Shown one piece after another: positions 8,670 to 16,888 of a stretch of 34,551 nucleotides of DNA. The notes under the pieces were generated by a model that had not been told where the DNA came from, made no database searches, and saw nothing but the letters and a program-made list of their open reading frames with translations. Position 1 is the first letter of the stretch; the number at the start of each line of letters is the position of its first letter. The translations under genes were made by a program, and so were the position numbers. Source of the DNA: Verrucomicrobiota bacterium (GTDB taxonomy: Bacteria > Verrucomicrobiota > Verrucomicrobiia > Chthoniobacterales > UBA10450). The DNA is taken from NCBI GenBank assembly GCA_003219695.1, contig QHQA01000045.1, positions 1 to 34,551 of the forward strand, written 5' to 3'.

Positions 8670-10679
8670 ATGCGTTCTCGATACTGTCCCAATCTCTGGC
8701 ATGGCCTGATCGTCTATTTAATCTCACTGCTTGCCAATCTCTTATTGGCGAGTGAGCCAGGTCGGTCATGGGCGGTCATCCTGCTCGCGGCAGCAGCAGT
8801 GCTGACCGTAGTGTTGTGGGGTCAGCAAAAGTGGATACCCGCGTTTCCGCCTCATCCTACCACTCGGACAGGAAATGCGAATCGCAGGCACTTGTTCTAT
8901 TTGCTCGGAGTCACAGGCGCACTCACGCTAGTGCTGGCGGCGGATCTCCGTTTCGTCGCCGACCCCAACGAGACTTTCGGGCTCGCAGGTACTTTGTGGT
9001 TGGCAGGCATAGGTTCGCTGCTGTGTTCTGCATTCGTCGGGTCACATTCCGTTTGTTCCGACGCACTGCGGCCGACCAAATGGACGACTTTGGAGGTAGT
9101 CATAATCGCCGGGCTGGTCGTCGTAGCGCTGCTTACTCGTGTTTGGGATCTGACGCATTTTCCCGATAACATCTACCCGGACGAGATCATGACTGGCACC
9201 GTCGCCACTCAGGCTTACATAAACCCGATCGGTCGGAGTCCATCGGTTTTCAGCACGCTGTGGAGCGGGATAGATTTACCTGCGCTGTGGTTCTGGATAG
9301 TTGCGTTGTTTCTTAAGTTCGGTGGCAGCACCCTGGCAACGCTAAGGCTCCCTGCTGCTTTATTCGGCGCGGCTACCGTTCTCCCGTTGTACGGACTGAT
9401 ACGCGGGACATGGGGCAGATCCGCTGCAGTCGCTGGAGCGGCGATGTTGGCCGTCAGCGCGTCCAATGTCCATTACAGTCGGCTGGCGCTTAATAACATC
9501 GTGACACAGTTCTTCTGGGCGACGTGCTTCCTTTTCGCGTTGCGCGGACTGCGGTCGCGCCAGCCATTTGATTGGGCGCTGGCCGGCCTGGTAGCAGGTC
9601 TAAGCGAACACTTCTACTATGGCACGCGGCTGTTACCGTTCATCATGTTTGTGTTTTTCGGTTACATATTGGCTGTTCATTGGCAGCAGGCCCGTCAGTA
9701 TCTGAGCAGCTTTTTGCTGCTAGTGGGCAGCTACTTCGTCGGGTTTGGCCCGCCGCTGTTTCATTTTGTTCGGCATCCCAATCTCTATTTCGGCCGGGGA
9801 GCAAGCCTGCTGATATGGTCGGCGCACACCCCAACCAGCCTTGGCGATTTCCAGAGCGTGTGGAAAACAATTTGGGCTGTGCTTTCAGAGAACCTGCTTG
9901 GCATCAGCACACATAGCTCGCAAGACATCATATTTTATGCGCCTTTGCTCTTGCCCGCTGAAGCCGCTCTACTCGTGTTAGGCGTCGCGTTGCTTCTCTG
10001 GCAGTGGCGTCATCCAGCCGCGTTTCTCATGCTTGTTTCGGGCGTGAGTGTGTTCCTCATCGGCGGCACGCTTGTCGGATATCCCAACAGTGTTCCGCCT
10101 TTAATTAACCATTGGACTCCAGCCTTCCCGGCGTTCTACGTGGCCTTGGCTGTACCAGTAGGCGCATGGATGACATCCGACGAGCTATCGGCGCGACTGC
10201 GCTGGGTTATGCCCGTAACACTCGCAACTGGGTTATTCGTGCTTGGCTGGCTGAATTTAGACTTCTACTTTCATCGCTATTACGCCGATCCAGAAAGCCT
10301 CAAGAGCAGCCAATACAGGTTCTCCCAAGAAAATTACGAGGTTCAAACTGCTCAGAGTCGGTATCAAGCATCGCTCGGCCCTCAGTATGACGTATTCACC
10401 GTAGGCCAAAGCCCGTGGCCTTACAATCCGGCGGCTACGCGATACTTGGTGGCTGGCCAGCAGTGGAGCGCCCTGCCGAATCCGTCTGCGCTGCCGGCGA
10501 TGTGCCTTGGAAACAGAGGCCTGGTGTTTCTCTTTTTTCGAGGAAGCGAGCAATATCAGCAGTTAACGCATCAGCTTTATCCCGGCGGAACGGACGGTGA
10601 AGTAACGAGCCACCGGGGCAAGCACCTATTCTACACATACGCGCTCACCCCAGCGCAGGTATTGGCACTCCACAAATGA
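8670..10679 (+). CDS. Polytopic GT-C glycosyltransferase (family 39 / PMT-like)
   Basis: 669 residues, with about 13-15 hydrophobic segments by eye, starting with LIVYLISLLANLLLA and WAVILLAAAAVLTVVLW. After a membrane segment (VVIIAGLVVVALLTRVWDLT) comes the periplasmic loop FPDNIYPDEIMTG, whose Asp-Glu pair fits the catalytic acidic motif of GT-C enzymes using lipid-linked sugars. ALRLPAALFGAATVLPLYG-type and NVHYSRLALNN segments are also typical of the family. The C-terminal part (after about residue 560) is soluble. Acceptor and donor cannot be told. No partner gene is adjacent; it may be a protein or lipid glycosyltransferase of the envelope. The preceding 200 bases (8467-8669) carry no gene. 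Confidence 0.8.
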   Translation: MRSRYCPNLWHGLIVYLISLLANLLLASEPGRSWAVILLAAAAVLTVVLWGQQKWIPAFPPHPTTRTGNANRRHLFYLLGVTGALTLVLAADLRFVADPNETFGLAGTLWLAGIGSLLCSAFVGSHSVCSDALRPTKWTTLEVVIIAGLVVVALLTRVWDLTHFPDNIYPDEIMTGTVATQAYINPIGRSPSVFSTLWSGIDLPALWFWIVALFLKFGGSTLATLRLPAALFGAATVLPLYGLIRGTWGRSAAVAGAAMLAVSASNVHYSRLALNNIVTQFFWATCFLFALRGLRSRQPFDWALAGLVAGLSEHFYYGTRLLPFIMFVFFGYILAVHWQQARQYLSSFLLLVGSYFVGFGPPLFHFVRHPNLYFGRGASLLIWSAHTPTSLGDFQSVWKTIWAVLSENLLGISTHSSQDIIFYAPLLLPAEAALLVLGVALLLWQWRHPAAFLMLVSGVSVFLIGGTLVGYPNSVPPLINHWTPAFPAFYVALAVPVGAWMTSDELSARLRWVMPVTLATGLFVLGWLNLDFYFHRYYADPESLKSSQYRFSQENYEVQTAQSRYQASLGPQYDVFTVGQSPWPYNPAATRYLVAGQQWSALPNPSALPAMCLGNRGLVFLFFRGSEQYQQLTHQLYPGGTDGEVTSHRGKHLFYTYALTPAQVLALHK

Positions 10680-10834
10680 TGCTTCAAAATCACGGCGCCT
10701 TGTAGGCGGGCGTCCACAAGTAAACGGCGAGGCGGCCGACCTCTCGCTCCCGCTTCGGAAAACCGAAATGCTTTCGGGCAGCCACCTCGCCACAGTCCGC
10801 AATGTGATTCGCAGCCTGATAGATATCGATCTTC
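10680..10834. other. Intergenic gap between convergent genes
   Basis: 155 bases between the glycosyltransferase (+) and the membrane protein (-). The only open frame (minus strand, 10626-10838) is Arg/Ser-rich and looks non-coding. I see no terminator with a T-tract. Confidence 0.4.
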
Positions 10835-11566
10835 TCAACTTATCGACTGAACTGCGAGACGCGGCTCAACAGCAATTGAATCGCGGGTAGTTGTTAGTCG
10901 AATCAGCGTGCCGATATGAATCGTCGCGAGGAGCGGCACCAGGAACCCCGGAATTAACAACCACGGCAGTGTCGTCATAAGAAACGCATCCGGTGTCGAG
11001 TAGAACAAACGCAACGGCCCAGGAGACGAGGCCGCGCCCAATCCAACTGCAACGATTAAATCAGCAAGCCCGACGACATTCCAGAGCCACACGATTGCTC
11101 CGGTATTCCGCGCTCGTTTGTAGGTCACCCACGCAATTATGGGCGCGCTAACCCCCACAAAGATGTCGCCCCACCCCGCAATCGGAGCGAACGGCGCTGG
11201 CAGTCGGCCATTCGCATAAAGCACCACAAAAAGAATTCCAATGACGCGAACCGACTGAACACCATTGAGCAACCAAAGGGGCATGCGGAAAAGCCGCTCC
11301 CGCGCCGATTGAACTCGGGCGAATATTACCACGAGAATGGCAATTGGAACTGCCACGGCGATGCCCAGACCGCGTACCCCAAAACCCACGGTGTTATCAA
11401 ATACGCGTGTGGCCGCGAGAGCCACGACAACCGCAAACCAGAAGCCCAGCGAAGCCGCGACTCGAATTCTCGTCGCCGGATTGGCTCCAAGGCAGATCGA
11501 CAAAACTGCAACAACGATTGCAGCCGAGGCCGTTAAGATAACCGCACTTAATAGATCAATGATCAT
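10835..11566 (-). CDS. Multi-pass membrane protein of unknown function, next to marR
   Basis: 243 residues with about seven hydrophobic segments, including IIDLLSAVILTASAAIVVAV, FWFAVVVALAATRVF, IAVAVPIAILVVIFA, IVWLWNVVGLADLIVAVGLG and WLLIPGFLVPLLATIHIG. The ATG at 11566 has a good ribosome site (AAGGAG, 6 bases upstream). I do not recognise a catalytic motif. The gene follows a MarR regulator on the same strand after a 116-bp gap. That gap contains a palindrome (TGTATATACA at 11653-11662) identical to one at the marR promoter, so I infer control by the MarR protein. Possible role in export or envelope stress, unproven. Confidence 0.75.
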   Translation of the reverse strand: MIIDLLSAVILTASAAIVVAVLSICLGANPATRIRVAASLGFWFAVVVALAATRVFDNTVGFGVRGLGIAVAVPIAILVVIFARVQSARERLFRMPLWLLNGVQSVRVIGILFVVLYANGRLPAPFAPIAGWGDIFVGVSAPIIAWVTYKRARNTGAIVWLWNVVGLADLIVAVGLGAASSPGPLRLFYSTPDAFLMTTLPWLLIPGFLVPLLATIHIGTLIRLTTTRDSIAVEPRLAVQSIS

Positions 11567-11652
11567 AGATTACTCCTTGCCGGCTGGTTTGTGTGGATGC
11601 GGACACGAACGCCGGCGTTTTCGCGGTCCCCATCTTTCTTCATCAAAAAGAG

Positions 11653-11662
11653 TGTATATACA
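11653..11662. promoter_or_regulatory. Candidate MarR operator upstream of the membrane gene
   Basis: Perfect 10-bp palindrome TGTATATACA in the common context GTGTATATACAT. It lies about 87 bp before the membrane-protein ATG and about 20 bp after the marR stop. An identical site overlaps the marR promoter. Confidence 0.55.
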
Positions 11663-11682
11663 TATATCATGACAAAGATTTT

Positions 11683-12102
11683 TTATTCGCGTCGAACCGG
11701 ACGCGACTGCAGCCCGAACTGCCGCAGCACTTTTTCGGCTCCGGCATCGGCTCGTTTCCAGACTGGCAAAGCCGCTTCCGCTCTTTTTCGTCCTCTTGCC
11801 GTTAATTGCATCTGCCGTATCCGCCGATCGCGCTGGTCTTTGGCCGTTACCCAACCTTTCAGCTGGAGTAGCCGCATGTTCCGCGAAAGAGTGGTCCGTT
11901 CCAATCCGAGTCGATCGGCCAGCTCCGACATCGAGATTGGGCCCGTCTGGGCAAGCGTAGCAAGAATAGTAAATTGTGTGGCACGAAGGCCGGCGCCGCG
12001 AAAATGGGTTTCGTAATGGCGCGTGAGCGCCCTGGTGGCGTGCCGAAGAGCGGCACAGGCACAAGTGCGACAGGCTATAAACGCATCGGATGATGTCAAC
12101 AT
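11683..12102 (-). CDS. MarR-family winged-helix transcription regulator
   Basis: 139 residues from ATG 12102 (MLTSSDAFIACRTCACAALR), the usual MarR length. The winged helix-turn-helix is clear: FTILATLAQTGPISMSELAD, RLGLERTTLSRNMRLLQLKG, and the wing DQRDRRIRQMQLTARGR. An N-terminal Cys pair (CRTCAC) could be a redox or metal switch, which is speculative. The open frame continues to 12552, but the upstream part has no family similarity. A promoter with TTGACA (12133-12138), a 17-bp spacer and TGTATA (12110-12115) puts the expected transcript start at or next to the ATG, so the mRNA may be leaderless. Probable target: itself and the downstream membrane gene. Confidence 0.9.
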   Translation of the reverse strand: MLTSSDAFIACRTCACAALRHATRALTRHYETHFRGAGLRATQFTILATLAQTGPISMSELADRLGLERTTLSRNMRLLQLKGWVTAKDQRDRRIRQMQLTARGRKRAEAALPVWKRADAGAEKVLRQFGLQSRPVRRE

Positions 12103-12105
12103 GCA

Positions 12106-12115
12106 TGTATATACA
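12106..12115. promoter_or_regulatory. Candidate MarR operator overlapping the marR -10 box
   Basis: The same TGTATATACA palindrome as at 11653-11662. It includes the -10 hexamer of the marR promoter, so a bound repressor would block the polymerase. This is the usual design for autoregulation. Confidence 0.6.
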
Positions 12116-12138
12116 CCTATTAAGATGAGGACTGTCAA
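12110..12138 (-). promoter_or_regulatory. Sigma-70-like promoter of marR
   Basis: Minus strand: TTGACA (-35, 12138-12133), 17-bp spacer, TGTATA (-10, 12115-12110). The ATG at 12102 begins 7 bases after the -10 box, where transcription would start, leaving no room for a Shine-Dalgarno. Confidence 0.6.
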
Positions 12139-12300
12139 AAGTTTCTTGTCAAAATATCGTCCGCGTGCGCGACGTGTGGATTCAAAGGCCGCCGCCTTAG
12201 CCGGTCCTGTTTTCGCGGTCACGAAGCGTTTATAGTGTTGAAGCCGGTTGCTAAGCTGCCCATTAAATACCCAGACTCGCACAAAAGAGTTTTGACTGTC

Positions 12301-12639
12301 ATGCGATTTGCCCTTCGTCGATATAGCTTGGCTATGCAAATCCTCGCAGCGGCCGTTGTGCTGGGTGTGATAGGAGGCTGCGGGAATCGCAGCATCATTG
12401 GCAAATGGCGGATGTCGGGAGGTGCAGAAGCTACGGTTTGGGAATTTTCGAGCAATGGCGCTGTACGGGTCGGGGACGTGCGTGGGAGATACCAGTTCGG
12501 CGACCAGGGCCGAATCAAAATCGAAACGCCGTTTGCCACGGCGGTCTATCAATTAGAAATCTCGGGCGACCACATGACGCTGCAAGAACCCGGCGGCGCC
12601 AAACTCGAGTTTACAAGGATAAAGGAAGCGCAGCGATGA
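12301..12639 (+). CDS. Small lipoprotein with lipocalin-like beta domain
   Basis: About 112 residues from ATG 12301. An alternative GTG start at 12235 would only add a non-signal prefix. The N-terminus is a lipoprotein signal: basic MRFALRRYSLAMQ, hydrophobic ILAAAVVLG, and lipobox VIGGC followed by GNRSIIGKW. The mature part has a short beta-rich pattern (GKWRMSGG, WEFSSNGAVRVG, GRYQFGDQGRIKIE, YQLEISGDHMTLQEP) like small lipocalin-like 'fitness of structure' domains, without a known function. It is divergent from marR across about 200 bp and convergent with asnS. A nested palindrome follows the stop immediately. Confidence 0.75.
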   Translation: MRFALRRYSLAMQILAAAVVLGVIGGCGNRSIIGKWRMSGGAEATVWEFSSNGAVRVGDVRGRYQFGDQGRIKIETPFATAVYQLEISGDHMTLQEPGGAKLEFTRIKEAQR

Positions 12640-12695
12640 TTGGTAGGGTCGGCGCGCTGCGCCGACCGGACGCCGCAGCGCGGCGTCCCTACCAA
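12640..12695. repeat. Nested cruciform repeat, copy 1
   Basis: Outer arms TTGGTAGG and CCTACCAA (8 bp) enclose two adjacent perfect hairpins, each with a 9-bp stem and 3-base loop: GGTCGGCGC/GCGCCGACC (12647-12667) and GGACGCCGC/GCGGCGTCC (12668-12688). A second copy is at 18685-18738. Here it lies between convergent genes and could act as a bidirectional transcription stop, though no T-tract follows. Confidence 0.8.
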
Positions 12696-12698
12696 CAA

Positions 12699-14093
12699 TC
12701 AGAATTCCGCGCTGCCGGGGGTTCGTGCGAAAGGAATGACGTCGCGAATGTTGGGCACGCCGGTGACGAACATGAGCATTCGCTCGAAGCCGAGGCCGAA
12801 ACCGGAGTGTGGGACGGTGCCATAACGACGAAGATCGAGATACCATTTGTAATCGGCAGGATCCATATTGTGCCGGCGCATGTTTTCTTCCAGCACGTCG
12901 AGCCGTTCTTCGCGCTGGCTGCCGCCGACGATTTCGCCAATGCCGGGCACCAGCAAATCCATCGCGGCGACGGTTCTTCCGTCGTCGCTCACACGCATGT
13001 AGAAGGGTTTGATTTCCTTTGGGAAATTGAAAACCGTGACCGGACGTTTGAAATGTTTCTCGGTCAGCCAGCGCTCATGCTCAGACTGCAGGTTTAATCC
13101 GTAGCCGATCGGGAACTCGAATCTTTCGCCGCTCTTTTTCAGAAGATCGACAGCATCGGTGTACGCGATCCGTTGGAACGGCCGCTCAAGGACGAAATCC
13201 AGTCGTGCGAGTAGCTCCTTGTCCACGAACGTGGCGAAAAGTTCCATCTCATCGGGGCAATGCTTTCTCGCGTCTGCGATCAAATATTTCACGAACTCTT
13301 CGGCGAGATCCATGTTGCCGTTCAGATCGCAAAACGCCATCTCGGGCTCGATCATCCAGAATTCACTGGCATGCCGCGACGTGTTTGAGTTCTCCGCACG
13401 AAAAGTCGGGCCGAACGTATAAACCTTCGCCAGCGCCAGGGCGAGCGCTTCTGCTTCGAGCTGCCCACTTACCGTGAGATACGTTTGACGCGCGAAAAAA
13501 TCCTGGGTGTAATCGATCTCGCCATTTTTTCGAGGCGGATTAGTGAGGTCGATAGTCGAGACGCGAAATAATTCGCCCGCGCCTTCGCAATCGCTGCCGG
13601 TAATGATCGGTGTGTGAACATAAATGAAGCCGCGCTGTTGAAAAAATTCGTGAACGGCGAACGCCAGCCGGCTGCGGACACGAAAAACGCTGCCGAACAG
13701 ATTTGAGCGCGGACGCAGATGAGCAATCTCGCGCAAAAATTCCGGTGTGTGTCCCTTTTTCTGGAGCGGGTAGGAATCATCGGCCGTTCCGACAATCTCG
13801 ATGTTGTCGGCGACCAGTTCCCATTTTTGCCCTTTGCCCTGCGAGGCAACCAGCGCGCCTTGGACGACTACGGACGCGCCGGTACTGAGCTTTTGAATGT
13901 CAGCGTAATTCGGCAGCGTCTCCTTCTTCGCGATGATCTGGAGATTGCGCAGAGATGATCCGTCGTTCAGTTCGATGAACGAGAAATCCTTCGAATCGCG
14001 CCGCGTGCGTACCCAGCCCTGCACGCGAATGGCGTCGATCGGCTCAGTGCTTTGCAGTGCGTCTTTAATCGGAGTTGGAGAAAGCTGCGCCAT
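12699..14093 (-). CDS. asnS: Asparaginyl-tRNA synthetase
   Basis: Class IIb synthetase that charges tRNA-Asn in the cytoplasm. I start at ATG 14093 ([13 protein letters not shown]); a TTG at 14135 extends the frame but adds an unrelated stretch. The N-terminal OB anticodon-binding domain is visible ([30 protein letters not shown]). The catalytic core follows: [33 protein letters not shown], motif 2 [20 protein letters not shown] with PEMAFCDL, and motif 3 [11 protein letters not shown]. The insert [20 protein letters not shown] and the ending [17 protein letters not shown] are typical of AsnRS rather than AspRS. About 464 residues, as expected. Downstream of speA on the same strand with a 66-bp gap. 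Confidence 0.96.
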   Translation of the reverse strand: MAQLSPTPIKDALQSTEPIDAIRVQGWVRTRRDSKDFSFIELNDGSSLRNLQIIAKKETLPNYADIQKLSTGASVVVQGALVASQGKGQKWELVADNIEIVGTADDSYPLQKKGHTPEFLREIAHLRPRSNLFGSVFRVRSRLAFAVHEFFQQRGFIYVHTPIITGSDCEGAGELFRVSTIDLTNPPRKNGEIDYTQDFFARQTYLTVSGQLEAEALALALAKVYTFGPTFRAENSNTSRHASEFWMIEPEMAFCDLNGNMDLAEEFVKYLIADARKHCPDEMELFATFVDKELLARLDFVLERPFQRIAYTDAVDLLKKSGERFEFPIGYGLNLQSEHERWLTEKHFKRPVTVFNFPKEIKPFYMRVSDDGRTVAAMDLLVPGIGEIVGGSQREERLDVLEENMRRHNMDPADYKWYLDLRRYGTVPHSGFGLGFERMLMFVTGVPNIRDVIPFARTPGSAEF

Positions 14094-14159
14094 ATTAACG
14101 CTTGGAAATTGACTCGAATGCGCCCGGAATGACAAGTGGCGCTGCGAAAAGCCGAGCTT

Positions 14160-16115
14160 TCAACTTAGCGGCAACCAGCTGCCCGGTTGAGGCAATGGTT
14201 TGGTGCCGTTGAAAGTGAGATACGTGTATTCCTGAAGGAGCCGCTCGTAGTCCGCAAGAAGTTTCATCCCATCGTTTGGCTTAAGCCGATCGGTTTTGAT
14301 GGCGACATCGACCTGCGCTTTTAACATGCGCATCAATTCGACTTTGTCCCACTGCGTCATGGCGAGCACTTCGCCGATGGTGCTGCCCTCGATCACTTCC
14401 TCGATGTACCAGCCGCATTCTTCGTCTGGATCGAGGAAAACGTGTACCTCGGTAACGCGACCAAACAAGTTGTGGAGGTCGCCCATGATATCCTGATAGG
14501 CCCCGACCATGAACACGCCGATGTAATACATCTCGCCGGGCGGAATGCGATGGAGCGGCAATGTCTCCTTCACGTCCTGGAGATCGATGAATTTAGAGAC
14601 TTTGCCGTCGGAATCGCAGGTGATATCCACTATGGTGCCGTGCCGGTCTGGCGGGGTCGTAAGCCGATGGATGGGCATGATGGGAAAAAGTTGCCCGAGA
14701 GCCCAGTGGTCGAGCAGCGATTGGAACACAGAGAAGTTGCAAATGTATTGATCGGCCAGGGTGACTTCGAGGTCCTTCACTTCTTCGGGGACGTAGCGGA
14801 GGCCGCGATGCATGTTCACGATTTGATGCGCGATCTGCCAGTAAACGGTGTCGATCTTCGCTTTGGATTCCAGATCGAGCAGGCCAAGGTCGAACGTTTG
14901 TTGCGCTTCTTCCTTTATCTGTTGGATGTCGTGCAGGGTCTCCAGACGATTTCCGCGTTTTAACCGCTGTTTCACGTCGAGAATGTCGCTCACCAGTTTA
15001 TGGTCTTTCTCTGCGAATTCGACCTTGAGCTTGGGCGCAGTTTTCTCGATGGCGCTGAACGCTTCCAGCACCAGCACGGAGTGGTGCGCGACAATGGCGC
15101 GACCGCTTTCGCTCACAATGATGGGATGCGCGACCCCTTCGGAATCGCACACGTCGATGATGTTCCAGACGACATCATTGGCATATTCCTGGAGCGAATA
15201 ATTGATCGAGCTATCGAAATCGCTGCGCGATCCATCGTAATCCACGCCGAGACCGCCGCCGACGTCGAGATAGCCGAGTTCATGGCCCAGTTTGCAAAGC
15301 TTCGCGTAATAGCGCGCCCCTTCGCGCACGGCGCGCTTGATCGTTGAAATGTCCGGCACTTGCGATCCGACATGGAAATGAAGCATTTTGAGGCAGTGCG
15401 CCAGCCCGGCCTCCTTCAACATCTGGCTGGCAGCCACCAGATTGGTGGTGTCCAGGCCGAATTTGGCGTTCTCGCCGCCGCTGGGCGACCATTTGCCGGA
15501 ACCTTTGCTATACAAACGAGCGCGAACACCGATGCAGGGCTCGACGCCGACCTCTTTGGACGCGCGAATGATCTGCTCCAGCTCTTCCAGCTTTTCCGCA
15601 ACGATGATTACCGATTTGCCAAGCCTGCGTCCAAGGAGCGCAGTGCGGATGAAAGCGCGATCTTTGTAGCCGTTGCAGATGATCAAACTCTTCGGGTCCT
15701 TCTGCATGGCAAGCGCCGCAACCAGCTCCGGTTTGCTGCCTGCTTCGAGCCCAAAATGAAATTGTTCGCCTACATCGACGATTTCCTCGATCACCTCGCG
15801 CAGCTGATTGACTTTGATGGGAAAAACGCCGCGATATTCATTGCCATAACCGAACTCAGAGATGGCGTTTTGAAACGCGCGATTGATTGATTCCACACGG
15901 TGCCGGAGCAAATCCTGAAACCGAATCAGCAATGGGAAACCGAGATTTCTCGCGCGCGCTTCATTGACTATTCCCAGAAGATCGATGGAACCGCCATTAT
16001 CCTGTAACGGCCGAGCCTCGACGTTGCCGGCGCCGTTGACGGTGAAATAACCCTCGCCCCATCGATCCACATTGTAGGTGGTAATGGCTGACTCAAGATC
16101 CCACTCAGTTTTCAT
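14160..16115 (-). CDS. speA: Biosynthetic arginine decarboxylase
   Basis: 651 residues, matching the long bacterial SpeA (fold-type III PLP enzyme) that turns arginine into agmatine for polyamine synthesis. Marks: start MKTEWDLESAITTYNVDRWG, PLP lysine Lys101 in RGVFPIKVNQ, GLEAGSKPELVAAL, LHFHVGSQVPDI, YLDVGGGLGVDYDGS, SESGRAIVAHHSVLV, and the C-terminal catalytic cysteine region DITCDSDGKVSKFID followed by YYIGVFMVGAYQDIMGDLHN. Start at ATG 16115. No agmatinase or agmatine deiminase gene lies next to it here. Oriented away from the bifunctional-nuclease gene across about 180 bp, a region in which I see no RNA motif. Confidence 0.96.
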   Translation of the reverse strand: MKTEWDLESAITTYNVDRWGEGYFTVNGAGNVEARPLQDNGGSIDLLGIVNEARARNLGFPLLIRFQDLLRHRVESINRAFQNAISEFGYGNEYRGVFPIKVNQLREVIEEIVDVGEQFHFGLEAGSKPELVAALAMQKDPKSLIICNGYKDRAFIRTALLGRRLGKSVIIVAEKLEELEQIIRASKEVGVEPCIGVRARLYSKGSGKWSPSGGENAKFGLDTTNLVAASQMLKEAGLAHCLKMLHFHVGSQVPDISTIKRAVREGARYYAKLCKLGHELGYLDVGGGLGVDYDGSRSDFDSSINYSLQEYANDVVWNIIDVCDSEGVAHPIIVSESGRAIVAHHSVLVLEAFSAIEKTAPKLKVEFAEKDHKLVSDILDVKQRLKRGNRLETLHDIQQIKEEAQQTFDLGLLDLESKAKIDTVYWQIAHQIVNMHRGLRYVPEEVKDLEVTLADQYICNFSVFQSLLDHWALGQLFPIMPIHRLTTPPDRHGTIVDITCDSDGKVSKFIDLQDVKETLPLHRIPPGEMYYIGVFMVGAYQDIMGDLHNLFGRVTEVHVFLDPDEECGWYIEEVIEGSTIGEVLAMTQWDKVELMRMLKAQVDVAIKTDRLKPNDGMKLLADYERLLQEYTYLTFNGTKPLPQPGSWLPLS

Positions 16116-16293
16116 TTCGATTTCTCACCCGGCCGCAAAATTCTAAAAACGCATATTCAATCAGCGCGTTGAACATTCAAGCCCGCAGAATGAAATTTTC
16201 ATTTCGCTGATATCTACCCTGTGTCTCATGAGATGAATCGAGCGAATGCAGCACGCCGCTTGTTTTTCATTTCGCTGCGGATAACGTTCGCTC

Positions 16294-16764
16294 GTGAACA
16301 AAACGGTGATCGAGGTGCAGGTGAGGGCAGTCCTGCCAACCAGCGGCGGCTGCGCGGTGTTTATCGGGAATAATGAGAAAGTGTTCATCATTTATGTCGA
16401 TCAGACGGTGGGCAGTGCCATCACCATGTTCATGCGCCAGATCACCAAGGAGCGCCCCCTCACCCACGATCTGATGGCGCATTTGATGGCCGCCCTCGGC
16501 GCGAAAGTCGATCGAGTCATCATCAATGATCTGAAAAACGCGACCTACTATGCGCGAGTCATTATCCGGGTACAAAACGAGTTGCAGCAGAAAAAGATCA
16601 TAGAACTCGATGGTCGGCCGAGCGATTGCATCGCCATGGCCACCCAGCAGAAGGCCCCCATCTATGTGAGCCAGGACGTCTGGGACGAAGTCGATGATAT
16701 GAGCGACGTCTTGCGCAAGATGGAGGAAGAGGGATTAAGACCGGAATCAGAAACGGAAGAGTAG
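16294..16764 (+). CDS. Bifunctional nuclease (BFN/DUF151) family protein
   Basis: 156 residues from a GTG (16294); I see no ATG option and no clear Shine-Dalgarno. The DUF151 pattern is intact: GGCAVFIGNNEKVFIIYVDQ, TVGSAI, RPLTHDLMAHLMAALGAKVD, INDLKNATYYARVII, ELDGRPSDCIAMATQQKAPI and YVSQDVWDEV. Family members include bacterial and plant bifunctional nucleases; the true substrate in bacteria is poorly known. The last 20 residues are acidic. It is convergent with ptsI, 106 bases away. Confidence 0.88.
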   Translation: MNKTVIEVQVRAVLPTSGGCAVFIGNNEKVFIIYVDQTVGSAITMFMRQITKERPLTHDLMAHLMAALGAKVDRVIINDLKNATYYARVIIRVQNELQQKKIIELDGRPSDCIAMATQQKAPIYVSQDVWDEVDDMSDVLRKMEEEGLRPESETEE

Positions 16765-16784
16765 CGCGATCTCCGATTGCGCGT

Positions 16785-16851
16785 GTAAAATCGTTACAAG
16801 ACCTAGATCGTTACAACGGTGTTCGTATGTAAGGTTGTAACCGTTTTAAAC
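16785..16851. repeat. GTTACAAC/GTTGTAAC inverted repeat between convergent genes
   Basis: The sequence repeats cgttacaa twice directly, then gives its complement gttgtaac about 20 bases later, followed by cgttttaaac. The GTTACAAC/GTTGTAAC arms could form a stem-loop between the ends of the DUF151 gene and ptsI. A role as terminator is possible but not strong. Confidence 0.4.
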
Positions 16852-16863
16852 TCTTAACTTTTG

Positions 16864-16888
16864 CTCGGCGTCAGCCGAGCAAGTCCCC
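16864..16888 (-). other. Stem-loop spanning the ptsI stop codon
   Basis: TTGCTCGGC and GCCGAGCAA form a 9-bp stem whose loop TGAC holds the TGA stop. No T-tract follows on the minus strand, so I do not call it a terminator; it may protect the mRNA 3' end. Confidence 0.4.

Noticed and set aside
10626-10838. 70-residue minus-strand ORF between convergent genes
   Set aside because: Arg/Ser-rich composition, overlaps the end of the glycosyltransferase, no ribosome site.
11570-12106. 178-residue minus-strand frame over the MarR gene
   Set aside because: It is a different frame of the same DNA; the MarR frame has complete family motifs.
12103-12552. N-terminal extension of MarR to 289 residues
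   Set aside because: No family similarity, lies upstream of the promoter and is antisense to the lipoprotein gene.
16864-16888. Intrinsic terminator of ptsI
   Set aside because: The stem is good, but no T-tract follows on the minus strand.
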